DNA of 64,000 nt. Source: Shinella sp. WSJ-2. GTDB taxonomy: Bacteria > Pseudomonadota > Alphaproteobacteria > Rhizobiales > Rhizobiaceae. A program made the position numbers and the translations under genes. The notes below the pieces were generated by a model. It did no database searches, was not told the DNA's origin, and saw only the letters and a program-made list of their open reading frames with translations. Shown here piece by piece: positions 29,495 to 39,143 of the stretch. The stretch covers positions 682,001-746,000 of the forward strand of contig NZ_QWBU01000001.1 of assembly GCF_003432075.1 (NCBI RefSeq), given 5' to 3'. Positions within the stretch are counted from its first letter, which is position 1, and every line of letters starts with the position of its first letter.

Positions 29495-30391
29495 ATGGCG
29501 CTCGACTGGGACAAGCTGCGGATCTTTCATGCCGCAGCCGAGGCCGGCTCCTTCACGCATGCGGCCGACAAGCTGCACCTTTCGCAATCGGCCATCAGCC
29601 GACAGGTGAGCGCGCTCGAGCAGGATGTCGGCATCAAGCTCTTCCATCGCCACGCCCGCGGCTTGATCCTCACCGAACAGGGCGAAATCCTCTACCGCAC
29701 CGCGCATGACGTGCTGATGAAGCTCGAAGGCGTGCGCGTGCAACTGACGGAAAACACCGAGAAGCCGAGTGGCAAGCTACGCATCACCACGACGGTCGGC
29801 CTCGGCCAGGGCTGGCTAACGGACAAGGTGCAGGAGTTCCTGGCGCTCTATCCCGATATGCAGGTGCAGCTCATCCTCGACAACGAGGAACTGGACGTGA
29901 ACATGCGCCACGCGGACTGCGCCATCCGCCTGCGCGAGCCGCAGCAGTCGGATCTCATCCAGCGCCGACTGTTCACCGTGCATATGCATATCTATGCAGC
30001 CCCCTCCTATATCAACCGGTACGGCGAGCCGCAGTCGATCGACGACCTCGACAATCACAAGATCATCACCTTCGGCGAACCGGCGCCGAATTATCTGCTC
30101 GATGTGAACTGGCTGGAGATCGCCGGGCGCGATTCCGACAATCCCCGCCCCTCGGTGCTGCAGATCAACAGCCAGACCTCGATCAAGCGCGCAGCGCTGC
30201 TCGGTATCGGCATCGCGATGCTGCCGGACTATATTGTCGGGCGCGATCCGGGACTTATCCAGCTGCCCGTGAGCGCCGACATTCCCTCCTTCGATACCTA
30301 TTTCTGCTATCCGAGCGAGATGAAAAACTCTGCGAAGCTGAAGGTTTTCAGAGACTTCATCGTGGCCAAGGCGCGCAACTGGAACTTCTGA
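29495..30391 (+). CDS. lsrB: LysR family regulator LsrB
   Basis: A 298-residue LysR regulator. The helix-turn-helix is MALDWDKLRIFHAAAEAGSFTHAADKLHLSQSAISRQVSALE, and the effector domain contains TTTVGLGQGWLTDKVQEFLALYPDMQVQLILDNEELDVNMRHADCAIRLR. Sequence and position after trxB match S. meliloti LsrB, a regulator of LPS and redox genes needed for symbiosis that is reported to sense oxidants through cysteines. Only two cysteines are present here (C142 and C271). The start at 29495 has GGGGGA five bases upstream; an ATG four codons earlier lacks a site. Confidence 0.88.
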   Translation: MALDWDKLRIFHAAAEAGSFTHAADKLHLSQSAISRQVSALEQDVGIKLFHRHARGLILTEQGEILYRTAHDVLMKLEGVRVQLTENTEKPSGKLRITTTVGLGQGWLTDKVQEFLALYPDMQVQLILDNEELDVNMRHADCAIRLREPQQSDLIQRRLFTVHMHIYAAPSYINRYGEPQSIDDLDNHKIITFGEPAPNYLLDVNWLEIAGRDSDNPRPSVLQINSQTSIKRAALLGIGIAMLPDYIVGRDPGLIQLPVSADIPSFDTYFCYPSEMKNSAKLKVFRDFIVAKARNWNF

Positions 30392-30447
30392 GACGGGCAT
30401 TTGGGAAGGCCTGCGCCTCACGCATGGCTGGCATGCACATTAAAAGA

Positions 30448-30476
30448 TTGATGTATGCCCAAAAAACCATCATATC
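30448..30476 (+). promoter_or_regulatory. Promoter of the first AbcR-type small RNA
   Basis: TTGATG (30448-30453), a 17-base spacer and CATATC (30471-30476). The predicted start at 30483 lies seven bases beyond the -10 element. The second copy has the same architecture and the same offset. Confidence 0.65.
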
Positions 30477-30482
30477 GCCCGC

Positions 30483-30603
30483 AGCTGATGCATTTCGGTG
30501 GCTTTTTCCTCCCAGTGCCACCGCACCAGCTGTTCCCCTCTGGAGGTTTTATTACCTTCAAAACTATAAAGGGCCCAAGTTCATCTTGCGGCCCTCTTTT
30601 TTT
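30483..30603 (+). ncRNA. AbcR-type (alpha-r15 family) small regulatory RNA, copy 1
   Basis: About 121 nucleotides. The core holds the CTCCCAGTGCC motif, a GCTGTTCCCCTCTGGAGG block with exposed CCCCUC, and a rho-independent terminator (GGGCC / GGCCC stem with T7). The locus lies between lsrB and an ArsR gene, which is where S. meliloti carries its tandem AbcR genes (SmrC15/SmrC16). AbcR RNAs bind Hfq and silence many ABC-transporter mRNAs by pairing near their ribosome sites. Identification is by motif, order and tandem layout; which copy is AbcR1 cannot be told. Confidence 0.85.
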
Positions 30604-30662
30604 GCCTTGAGACAGGCGAAACAGATTTTCAACCGTGCCACGAAAGTTGGCACGCGCTTCTC

Positions 30663-30691
30663 TTGAAGAAACGCAAGCCCTACCCCATATT
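30663..30691 (+). promoter_or_regulatory. Promoter of the second AbcR-type small RNA
   Basis: TTGAAG (30663-30668), a 17-base spacer and CATATT (30686-30691), with the predicted start at 30698. Confidence 0.65.
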
Positions 30692-30697
30692 CATTTC

Positions 30698-30813
30698 AGC
30701 CAATGCACATGCGGTCTTTCTCCTCCCAGTGCCGCGCGTTGGCTGTTCCCCTCTGGAGGTTCTAAACCTTCAACCTTGCAGGGCCCAAGCTTCGCTTGTG
30801 GCCCTCTTTTTTT
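30698..30813 (+). ncRNA. AbcR-type (alpha-r15 family) small regulatory RNA, copy 2
   Basis: About 116 nucleotides. It aligns with copy 1 along its whole length: 5' AGCC-AATGCA, CTCCTCCCAGTGCC, GGCTGTTCCCCTCTGGAGG, AACCTTCAA, then a GGGCCC / GGCCC terminator hairpin with T7. The middle of the two copies differs, while the C-rich loops and terminator are conserved. This is the pattern expected of paralogous small RNAs with separate promoters. Confidence 0.85.
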
Positions 30814-30870
30814 ACCGATTTTTCTTTGAGATTTTCCGAAGTCCCCTTGTATCGGCTAAGCGCGAACCCA

Positions 30871-30890
30871 ATATCGGTATTATCCGATAT
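30871..30890. promoter_or_regulatory. Palindromic operator upstream of the ArsR gene
   Basis: ATATCGG and CCGATAT are perfect seven-base inverted arms around a six-base TATTAT centre. It lies 18 bases before the arsR start, where an autoregulating ArsR protein normally binds. Confidence 0.65.
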
Positions 30891-30908
30891 AAAAATCGCC
30901 GAGAACCG

Positions 30909-31220
30909 ATGGATATGACCGAACCCGATACCGACGAAATTCTCAAGGCGCTTGCCCATCCGAAGCGACTGGAGATTCTGGCCTGGCTGAAGGAGCCACA
31001 GGTCCATTTCGCCGGCCAGGAACATCCGCTTGAATTCGGCGTTTGCGCCGGTCAGATCGAAAAACGCTGCGACCTCTCGCAGTCCACTGTTTCCGCCCAT
31101 CTCGCCACCCTGCAGCGTGCCGGTCTCGTGACGACGCGCAAGGTCGGCCAATGGGTATTCTTCAAACGCGACGACGAAAAGATCGCGGCCTTTCTCCACC
31201 ACATCAACAGTGCGCTTTAG
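30909..31220 (+). CDS. ArsR family transcriptional regulator
   Basis: A 103-residue winged-helix repressor: ILKALAHPKRLEILAWLKEP, then the recognition region LSQSTVSAHLATLQRAGLVTTRKVGQWVFFKRD. Two cysteines (C46 and C54) lie just before the recognition helix in FGVCAGQIEKRCDLS and could sense thiol-reactive compounds or metal, an inference. The classic ELCVCDL metal motif is not intact. It is followed 36 bases later by an Old Yellow Enzyme gene on the same strand, which it probably controls together with itself. Confidence 0.9.
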   Translation: MDMTEPDTDEILKALAHPKRLEILAWLKEPQVHFAGQEHPLEFGVCAGQIEKRCDLSQSTVSAHLATLQRAGLVTTRKVGQWVFFKRDDEKIAAFLHHINSAL

Positions 31221-31256
31221 GCGCATAAACTCTCCCAGCCAGAAGAAGGACCTCCC

Positions 31257-32378
31257 ATGACCTCGCTCTTCGACCCCATCAAGATCGGCGATATTCAGCT
31301 CGCCAACCGCATTGTCATGGCGCCGCTGACGCGCAATCGTTCGCCGGGCGCCGTGCCGAACACACTCAACGCCGCCTATTACGAACAACGTGCCTCCGCA
31401 GGCCTGCTGATCACGGAAGCCACCGCCATTTCCCACCAGGGCCAAGGCTATGCCGACGTGCCGGGCCTCTACAAGCCGGAGGCGCTCGAGGGCTGGAAGC
31501 AGGTGACGAACGCCGTCCACAAGGCGGGTGGTAAAATCGTCGTGCAGATGTGGCATGTCGGCCGGATCTCGCATGACACGCTACAGCCGAACGGTGGCAA
31601 GCCGGTCGCTCCCTCGGCGATCCGCGCCAAGTCCAAGACCTATCTGATCAACGCCGACGGCACCGGCAGCTTCGCCGAAACCTCCGAGCCGCGCGCTCTG
31701 GAAAAGGACGAGCTTCCGGGCATCATCGAGGATTATCGCCGCGCAGCCCGCGCAGCCGTGGACGCCGGCTTCGACGGCGTCGAGATCCACGCCGCCAATG
31801 GCTACCTGATCGACCAGTTCCTGCGTTCGGGCAGCAACCAGCGTAACGACGAATATGGCGGCTCGATCGAAAACCGCGCCCGCCTGCTCTTCCAGGTGGT
31901 CGATGTCATCACAAAGGAAATCGGCGCCGGCCGCACCGCGATCCGCATTTCCCCGGTCACGCCGGCCAACGATGCCTTCGATCCGAACCCGCAGCCGCTC
32001 TTCACCCATGTGGTCGAAGGTCTTGCCAAGTATGACCTCGCCTATGTCCACATCATCGAAGGCGCCACCGGCGGTTCGCGCGAGCACCAGCAGGGTGACA
32101 CGGCCTTCGACTACGCAGCACTCCGCGCAGCCTACACGGCGGCCGGCGGCAAGGCAGCGTGGATGGTCAACAATGGTTATAACCGGGAACTGGCCATCGA
32201 CGCCGTTGAGGAAGGCAAGGCCGACCTCGTCGCCTTCGGCAAGCTCTTCATCGCCAATCCCGACCTCGTTGAGCGCCTGAAGAACGACACCGTGCTGAAC
32301 GCCCCGGATCAGGCCACCTTTTACGGCGGCGGCGCCAAGGGCTATACCGACTATCCGGCGCTGGAAAACGTCGCTTGA
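31257..32378 (+). CDS. Old Yellow Enzyme family alkene reductase (NemA-like)
   Basis: A 373-residue FMN-dependent ene-reductase. Typical residues are visible: T25 in VMAPLTRNRSP, Q98-W99-H100, the substrate-binding pair H178 and N181 in EIHAANGYLIDQFL, Y183, and the NDEYGGSIENRARLLFQ signature. NemA-type members reduce activated C=C bonds and nitro-esters, detoxifying electrophiles with NADPH. AGAAGGACC precedes the ATG. Pairing with a regulator carrying cysteines fits electrophile-induced expression. Confidence 0.93.
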   Translation: MTSLFDPIKIGDIQLANRIVMAPLTRNRSPGAVPNTLNAAYYEQRASAGLLITEATAISHQGQGYADVPGLYKPEALEGWKQVTNAVHKAGGKIVVQMWHVGRISHDTLQPNGGKPVAPSAIRAKSKTYLINADGTGSFAETSEPRALEKDELPGIIEDYRRAARAAVDAGFDGVEIHAANGYLIDQFLRSGSNQRNDEYGGSIENRARLLFQVVDVITKEIGAGRTAIRISPVTPANDAFDPNPQPLFTHVVEGLAKYDLAYVHIIEGATGGSREHQQGDTAFDYAALRAAYTAAGGKAAWMVNNGYNRELAIDAVEEGKADLVAFGKLFIANPDLVERLKNDTVLNAPDQATFYGGGAKGYTDYPALENVA

Positions 32379-32465
32379 CGCCTTGCACCTTCGCGGTGGT
32401 CGCCAGCCTTTTCGATCGGCCTCGCCTCACGAGGGCCGGATAGGAAAGACGCAATAGCCACCGGA

Positions 32466-32502
32466 CGCCCGCGGAATCCTGCTCCGCGGGCGTTTTCTTT
32501 TT
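32466..32502 (+). terminator. Terminator of the ArsR / alkene reductase operon
   Basis: CGCCCGCGGA and TCCGCGGGCG form a ten-base perfect stem around a seven-base loop, followed by TTTTCTTTTT. Confidence 0.85.
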
Positions 32503-32551
32503 GCCCGCCTCGTCTAAATCTATAAGGAGACAGTCGAGGAACCCACCGCCC

Positions 32552-33646
32552 ATGCTCTTAAGCCTCCTGAAGGAACGTTTCCTGTTCGTCGGCCTCGCCG
32601 CCGCGATCCTCGCCTATGCGACGGAGCACAGCCTTCTGGAGATGGGGCGCCTTCCGGTATTGATCGCCGCCTTCGCGCTGGTCGCCGCCATCATCCTCGT
32701 TTCGACGCGCATCGCGCACCATGCGGAAATCCTCGCCTCCAAGGTCGGCGATCCCTATGGCACGATGATCCTGACGCTGGCCGCCGTGCTGGTGGAGGTC
32801 GTGGTGCTCGCGATCATGATGCAGGGCGAGAGTTCGCCGACGCTGGTGCGCGACACGATCTATGCCGCCGTGATGCTGGATATCAATGGCATCCTCGGCC
32901 TTGCCGCCCTGCTCGGCGGCATCCGCCACGGCGAGCAGCCCTACAACGACGATTCGGGAAAGACCTATGGCGTGATGATCCTGACGGCCATGGGCATTTC
33001 CATGGTCGTGCCGGAATTCGTGCCGCGCGAGAGCTGGCATGTCTATTCCGCCTTCACCATCGGCGCGATGATCGCGCTCTACGGCGTCTTCCTGCGCATG
33101 CAGGTCGGGCCGCACAGCTATTTCTTCAGCTACGCCTATCCCCGCGCCGAGCGCAAGGAAGGCCTGCCGAGCAAGGCGCCGGATGACAGCGAGCCCGCCA
33201 CCCTCTCCATCGTCATCATCGTCATCGGCGTGGCATTGATCGGCGCACTCGCCGAGGTCATGTCCGTGCTGCTCGGCGCCGGCCTCAAGGGAACGGGCGC
33301 GCCGCCGGCGCTGATGGCCGTCATTGTCGCCGCAATCTCCGCAGCACCGGAAATCCTGACGGCGCTGCGTGCAGCGCTCGCCAACCGCATGCAGTCCGTC
33401 GTCAACATCGCCATGGGCGCGTCGCTCTCGACGGTCATCCTGACGGTTCCCGTCATGGAGGCGATCGCGCTTTATACCGGCCAGCCCTTCGTCATGGCCA
33501 TGTCGCCGACCCAGACGGTGATGGTCACGATCACCCTGATCGCCGCTGCCATCAACCTAAACGACGGGGAGACCAACGCCATCGAGGGCATGACGCATTT
33601 CATCCTCTTCGCCACCTTCGTCATGCTGACGATGATCGGGCTCTAA
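32552..33646 (+). CDS. Calcium/proton (CaCA family, ChaA-type) antiporter
   Basis: A 364-residue membrane protein with about eleven helices and the two CaCA alpha repeats. The first is around KVGDPYGTMILTLAAVLVEVVVLAIMM and the second around AALANRMQSVVNIAMGASLSTVILTVPVM. This is the ChaA subgroup, which exchanges Ca2+, Na+ or K+ for protons at alkaline pH. The start MLLSLLKERF at 32552 is chosen by family; the frame is open upstream to 32501. Confidence 0.9.
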   Translation: MLLSLLKERFLFVGLAAAILAYATEHSLLEMGRLPVLIAAFALVAAIILVSTRIAHHAEILASKVGDPYGTMILTLAAVLVEVVVLAIMMQGESSPTLVRDTIYAAVMLDINGILGLAALLGGIRHGEQPYNDDSGKTYGVMILTAMGISMVVPEFVPRESWHVYSAFTIGAMIALYGVFLRMQVGPHSYFFSYAYPRAERKEGLPSKAPDDSEPATLSIVIIVIGVALIGALAEVMSVLLGAGLKGTGAPPALMAVIVAAISAAPEILTALRAALANRMQSVVNIAMGASLSTVILTVPVMEAIALYTGQPFVMAMSPTQTVMVTITLIAAAINLNDGETNAIEGMTHFILFATFVMLTMIGL

Positions 33647-33676
33647 CAAAAAACCCGCCGTTTCCGGCGGGTTCTT
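33647..33676. terminator. Bidirectional terminator between the antiporter and aspartate aminotransferase genes
   Basis: AACCCGCCG and CGGCGGGTT form a nine-base stem with a TTTC loop. The run of A residues before it becomes a T run for the minus-strand gene. Confidence 0.8.
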
Positions 33677-33696
33677 CATGTTGCTTGTGAAGTCGC

Positions 33697-35210
<1,514 letters not shown>

Positions 35211-36122
35211 ATGGTGCGCTGCATGAGCATCTTTTCCAATCTCGTCCGGCAGCCGGACGGCGCTTTCAGTGCCCGCTTCGGGCCCTATCTCCTGCAATCC
35301 GCTCTCCAGCCGATCTTTGCCGAGCGCGCCGATGGCAGCCTGCAGATCGCCGCGCTGAAGGGGCTCGTCCGCGCCAGCATCAACGATGTGCTCTGCTCGC
35401 CGGCCGACTTCTTTCACTATGTGCCGGAGGAAGAGCGCGCCGCCGTCGACGGCTTGTGCCGCAGCTTGCATATCCTGAATGCGGGCGCGCTGGGGCGCCG
35501 CGATGTCTCGCTCATCGTCAATTTCAACGGCGGGCTTTACGCAACGCCGGAGGCCATTCGTCATGAGGTCGAGCGGCTGCGGCTCGCCGCCCACCAGGCG
35601 GGCATGCCGCCGGCCTGCATCGCGTGCGAAATTCGCGAGCACCTCGAAGGCGACCCTGATGTGCTGGCCCATTTTGCCGAGCGGCTGCACGAGGGCGGCT
35701 TCTCCATCGCCATCGATGATTATACCGGCGAAGACCGGGACCTCGGCCGCCTGCAGCGCCTTCAGCCGCAATTCGTGACCTTCGACCCCGCCTGGCTTCA
35801 GGAATTCTCGAAAAACTCCGCGGGCCTCGCACTGCTGCGGGTCCTCGTCAGCCAGTTTAGCCACAAGAACATCCACGCCATCGTGACCGGCATCGAGGAT
35901 GCCGACATGATCGCCCGCTGCCGCGACATGGGTGGGCCGCTGATGCAGGGCTACCTGCTCGCCCGCCCGGAACTTGCCCCGACGAATTTCAATCTCACCT
36001 TTCCGGAGCTTGACGACGATGCCCTTGAAACGGTCGGTGACACACCCGCCGCAAGCCCTGTTGCAGCGCCTGAACCGCGTGCCCTGCGGCCCGTCCGGCA
36101 ATTCGGCAAAAGAGGCGTCTAA
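35211..36122 (+). CDS. Degenerate EAL-domain protein
   Basis: A 303-residue protein in which the EAL phosphodiesterase fold is recognisable: QPIF (33-36), LIVNFNGG, ACEIREH, IAIDDYTGEDRDLGRLQRLQPQFVTFDPAWLQ, and DMGGPLMQGYLLARP near the end. The EAL signature itself reads LKGLVR (49-54), so the metal-binding glutamate is gone, and other ligands are altered. It is probably unable to cleave cyclic di-GMP and may bind it or a protein. A proline/alanine-rich tail of about 40 residues follows. An ATG at 35223 is an alternative start. Length and CtrA site argue for a retained regulatory gene. Confidence 0.8.
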   Translation: MVRCMSIFSNLVRQPDGAFSARFGPYLLQSALQPIFAERADGSLQIAALKGLVRASINDVLCSPADFFHYVPEEERAAVDGLCRSLHILNAGALGRRDVSLIVNFNGGLYATPEAIRHEVERLRLAAHQAGMPPACIACEIREHLEGDPDVLAHFAERLHEGGFSIAIDDYTGEDRDLGRLQRLQPQFVTFDPAWLQEFSKNSAGLALLRVLVSQFSHKNIHAIVTGIEDADMIARCRDMGGPLMQGYLLARPELAPTNFNLTFPELDDDALETVGDTPAASPVAAPEPRALRPVRQFGKRGV

Positions 36123-36293
36123 GACGGGAAGCGGGAGCAGTCTATTCGCCGGAAGAGGCTGAAATCCCCGCTTTTTTGACCCGCCATCTTTTCGCCGCAA
36201 TAAATGTCGGGCCTTGCCGTAATTCGGTCCTTGTCGCGCCGATTTCGGCGGGCTTTTTCACCATCACGACAACAGAGAAAACTGGGGGACGCG

Positions 36294-36500
36294 ATGTTTC
36301 TGGATGACGAGAAAGTGGGCAGCAGGCCCAAGGCGCGTGAATCCCGCGCCCTATTCCTGATTGCCATGACCGCCCTGGTCGCCTGCGCCATCATGGTCGT
36401 CGGACTGATGTCGCCGCCGGCGACCGCCCCCGGGCTCGATGCCATCACCACCTCGGGCATCCCGGCCGCCGCCTCGCAGGTCGATCCCGCGCAAAAGTGA
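36294..36500 (+). CDS. Small single-pass membrane protein
   Basis: A 68-residue protein: a charged N-terminus (MFLDDEKVGSRPKARESR), one hydrophobic helix (ALFLIAMTALVACAIMVVGLM) and a short polar tail. GGGGGA lies five bases before the ATG at 36294. The function is unknown. The ribosome site and protein-like composition support it, but no homologue is recalled. Confidence 0.55.
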   Translation: MFLDDEKVGSRPKARESRALFLIAMTALVACAIMVVGLMSPPATAPGLDAITTSGIPAAASQVDPAQK

Positions 36501-36573
36501 GCCGCCGCACCGGCATCGCCCTTGAAAGCCGCCCGCCTCTGGGCCAGTTAACGGCAAAGGGCGGGAGAATGCG

Positions 36574-37737
36574 ATGCGACGGCGCGGACTATATATGAAC
36601 GGCATTTTTGCACACGCGGTGATCCCCGTCCTCCTCGCCGCCGCCATCGGCACCGCAAAGGCCGCAGATCCCGTCGAAATTCCCAGCAAGAAAGTTCCGC
36701 TCATCGTCGAAACCCTCGCGACGGGCCTCGAACAGCCCTGGTCCGTCGAGGTCCTGCCCGACGGCAGTTTCATCGTCTCGGAAAAGCGGGGCACGCTGCG
36801 TCTCGTGAAGGACGGCAAGGTTTCGGCGCCGATCGCTGGCGTGCCGCCCGTCTCGACGGAGGGCCAGGGCGGCCTGCTCGACATCGCGCTCGCGCCTGAC
36901 TTCACCACCAGCCGCACCCTCTATTTTACCTATAGTGCCCGCGGCGACGGCGGTGCGGGCACGGCGCTTGGCAAGGCGCGGCTATCGCAGGATGGTGCGC
37001 GGCTTGAGGACGAAACGCGCCTGTTTCTGATGAGCCGCCTCACCCCCCAGGGCCAGCATTTCGGCTCGCGCATCGCCATCGCCAAGGACGGCAGCCTGTT
37101 CTTCGGCATCGGCGACCGGGGCGAGGAAATGCGTGCGCAGGATCCGCGCGACCACGCCGGCGCCATTCTGCACATCAATCCGGATGGCACGCCGCATGCC
37201 GACAATCCTTTCGTCGGCACCGCCAACGGCCTTCCGGAAATCTGGTCCAAGGGGCACCGCAACCCGCAGGGCCTGACCATCGATGCCAAGGACGGCACGC
37301 TGCTGTCCGCCGAGCACGGCGCTCGCGGCGGTGACGAGGTGAACACGCCACAGCCTGGCCGCAACTACGGCTGGCCGCGTGTTTCCTATGGGCGGCACTA
37401 CTCCGGCGCGGAGTTCGAGCTCGGCTCGACGGCAAAAGGCTTCGAACAACCACTCTATTACTGGGATCCGTCCATCGCACCCGGCGCCATTGCGGTCTAT
37501 CATGGCGCTATGTTCCCGGAATGGGACGACAATCTTCTGGTCGCGGCACTGAAATTCCAGTTGCTCGCCCGGCTGGAGCGGGATGAAAGCGGCGCGGTCG
37601 TCTCCGAGGAACGGCTGTTCGACGGCGAATTCGGCCGCATCCGCGACGTCGTCGTCGCCCCTGACGGCGCGCTCCTGGTCCTGACCGATGACCAGGGAAC
37701 GTTGCTGCGCGTCTCGCGCTCGACAGCAACGGAGTAA
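36574..37737 (+). CDS. PQQ-dependent soluble aldose sugar dehydrogenase (Asd/YliI-like)
   Basis: A 387-residue periplasmic protein of the GSDH family (PF07995). A signal peptide ends around residue 30 (AAAIGTAKA-AD). The six-bladed propeller shows LEQPWSVEVLPDGSFIVSEKRGTLRL, GGLLDIALAPDF, NPDGTPHADNPF, IWSKGHRNPQGLTID, EHGARGGDEVN and FDGEFGRIRDVVVAPDGALLVLTD, the segments that hold PQQ and calcium in this family. It oxidises aldoses and feeds electrons to the respiratory chain. GGGAG stands before the ATG at 36574. Confidence 0.92.
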   Translation: MRRRGLYMNGIFAHAVIPVLLAAAIGTAKAADPVEIPSKKVPLIVETLATGLEQPWSVEVLPDGSFIVSEKRGTLRLVKDGKVSAPIAGVPPVSTEGQGGLLDIALAPDFTTSRTLYFTYSARGDGGAGTALGKARLSQDGARLEDETRLFLMSRLTPQGQHFGSRIAIAKDGSLFFGIGDRGEEMRAQDPRDHAGAILHINPDGTPHADNPFVGTANGLPEIWSKGHRNPQGLTIDAKDGTLLSAEHGARGGDEVNTPQPGRNYGWPRVSYGRHYSGAEFELGSTAKGFEQPLYYWDPSIAPGAIAVYHGAMFPEWDDNLLVAALKFQLLARLERDESGAVVSEERLFDGEFGRIRDVVVAPDGALLVLTDDQGTLLRVSRSTATE

Positions 37738-38283
37738 CCCGCTCCGGTTAAACATCGCCGACTAGCTATACTGGCAGCGCACTCCTCCTCAGTGCAATGC
37801 TTGCCGTAGAACTGCTGAGGGAACTACTCAAAGGCCCCCGCCGCACCCGCGCGATCGAAGTATGCCCCTGTCGCTGCACCGCCACATGTCCTTTGGCGCC
37901 GCAATATAAAATCATACAAAATCAGGCAAATCCCCGTAAAAACTGCGGGATTTTTCGGCAATCGCCTGGAAATTGGCCAAAGTGAGGCATGTCCGGCGCA
38001 TGATAAAACTTTTGCTTGCCAATTCAACACAAACACATCAATCTTGCGCCGTTCGGGCAATTTGCGAACATGGGAAGACCTTGAATAAAAGCGCGCCGGA
38101 GACGCGAAACAATTCCGGGCAGCCAAGATCTGGACGGTTCCCCAGGGAACGGTGCGGTTGGCTGGCTGCGGTGAAAACAGGACCCTTTCCTCAACCTCGA
38201 GAACTGCCTGCCTAACGCCCTCCGGGGCAAAACTATATGCTGCCCGCCGCCAATATACGGGCAGAGAGAAAAGGACCTGACGC
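37738..38283. other. Long intergenic region upstream of the cold-shock gene
   Basis: No credible gene is seen in these 546 bases. A hairpin with a T run (AAATCCCCG at 37928-37936, GCGGGATTTTT at 37945-37955) could end the sugar dehydrogenase transcript. The rest is AT-rich compared with the window and may hold the csp promoter and a long structured leader, as is usual for cold-shock genes. No clear -35/-10 pair stands out. Confidence 0.4.
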
Positions 38284-38499
38284 ATGGCCGAGACTGGCAC
38301 TGTAAAATTCTTCAACACCGAAAAGGGCTTTGGCTTCATCAAGCCCGACAACGGTGGTGCGGACATCTTCGTACACATTTCCGCTGTACAGGCTTCCGGC
38401 CTGAACGGCCTTTCCGAAAACCAGAAGGTAAGCTTCGACACGGAACCCGATCGCCGCGGCAAAGGCCCGAAGGCGGTTAACCTGCAGATCGACGGCTGA
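38284..38499 (+). CDS. Cold-shock protein (CspA family)
   Basis: A 71-residue single cold-shock domain with both nucleic-acid binding motifs, KGFGFI (RNP1) and DIFVHIS (RNP2). It binds single-stranded RNA and DNA as a chaperone or antiterminator. AAAAGGACC precedes the ATG. It is monocistronic, with a terminator at 38531. Confidence 0.97.
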   Translation: MAETGTVKFFNTEKGFGFIKPDNGGADIFVHISAVQASGLNGLSENQKVSFDTEPDRRGKGPKAVNLQIDG

Positions 38500-38530
38500 G
38501 CCGGAACAATCTCAGGATTTTCAAGTTGAA

Positions 38531-38556
38531 GCCCGGCAGAGATGCCGGGTTTTTTC
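38531..38556 (+). terminator. Terminator of the cold-shock gene
   Basis: CCCGGCA and TGCCGGG surround a GAGA loop and are followed by seven T residues. Confidence 0.88.
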
Positions 38557-38636
38557 GTTCAGCCTCCGTTCAGCCTTACTTGGCTAGTTTGCTACCTATC
38601 GAACCGGCAGAGGGCCGGATCAAAAGGATCGACGTC

Positions 38637-39086
38637 ATGAACAAAGTCCTCAAGACAATCGTGCTTTCGCTTGCCGTTGCCGCAACGACGCTCACCGCCA
38701 CGGCAGGCGTCGTCGAAGCACGCGATCGCAACCGGGATGGCTATTGGCGTGAAGGTGACAGCGGTTACCGCGACGACTACCGTCCGCGCCGTCATCACCG
38801 CGGCCATGGCGACCGCGACGCCCTCGTCGGCGGCGCGCTCGGCCTCGCCACCGGCGTGATCATCGGCGGGGCGCTGGCCAGCCAGCCGCGCTATGTGGAA
38901 CCGGACTATTATCCGGAGCCCGAACCCCGCGTGATCTACCGCCGCCAGCCGGTCTACACCCCGAGCTACGAGCCCTGGACCCAGTCCTGGTACGATTACT
39001 GCTCGCAGCGCTATCGGTCGTTCAATCCGCAGAGCGGCACCTATGTCGGCTATGACGGTCGCGAACACTTCTGCACCGCCGGCTGA
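38637..39086 (+). CDS. BA14K family protein
   Basis: A 149-residue exported protein. A signal peptide (residues 1-28, ending near GVVEA) is followed by an Arg/Asp/His-rich stretch, one glycine-rich hydrophobic segment (ALVGGALGLATGVIIGGALA) and the C-terminal BA14K domain YDYCSQRYRSFNPQSGTYVGYDGREHFC. The two cysteines probably form a disulfide. The family is named for a Brucella immunoreactive 14-kDa protein with lectin-like properties and is restricted to Rhizobiales. AAAAGGATC precedes the ATG at 38637. Confidence 0.9.
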   Translation: MNKVLKTIVLSLAVAATTLTATAGVVEARDRNRDGYWREGDSGYRDDYRPRRHHRGHGDRDALVGGALGLATGVIIGGALASQPRYVEPDYYPEPEPRVIYRRQPVYTPSYEPWTQSWYDYCSQRYRSFNPQSGTYVGYDGREHFCTAG

Positions 39087-39104
39087 TCCCGGCACGCAGT
39101 CCAT

Positions 39105-39141
39105 CAAAAAAGGCGGGCGCCACGAGGCGCCCGCCTTTTTG
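39105..39141. terminator. Bidirectional terminator between BA14K and MBL genes
   Basis: A perfect ten-base stem (GGCGGGCGCC / GGCGCCCGCC) with an ACGA loop is flanked by A and T runs, between two convergent genes. Confidence 0.9.
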
Positions 39142-39143
39142 TT

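Noticed and set aside
30424-30840. Short open frames across 30424-30666 and 30635-30829
   Set aside because: They span the two small RNA genes and their terminators; no protein-like composition or ribosome sites.
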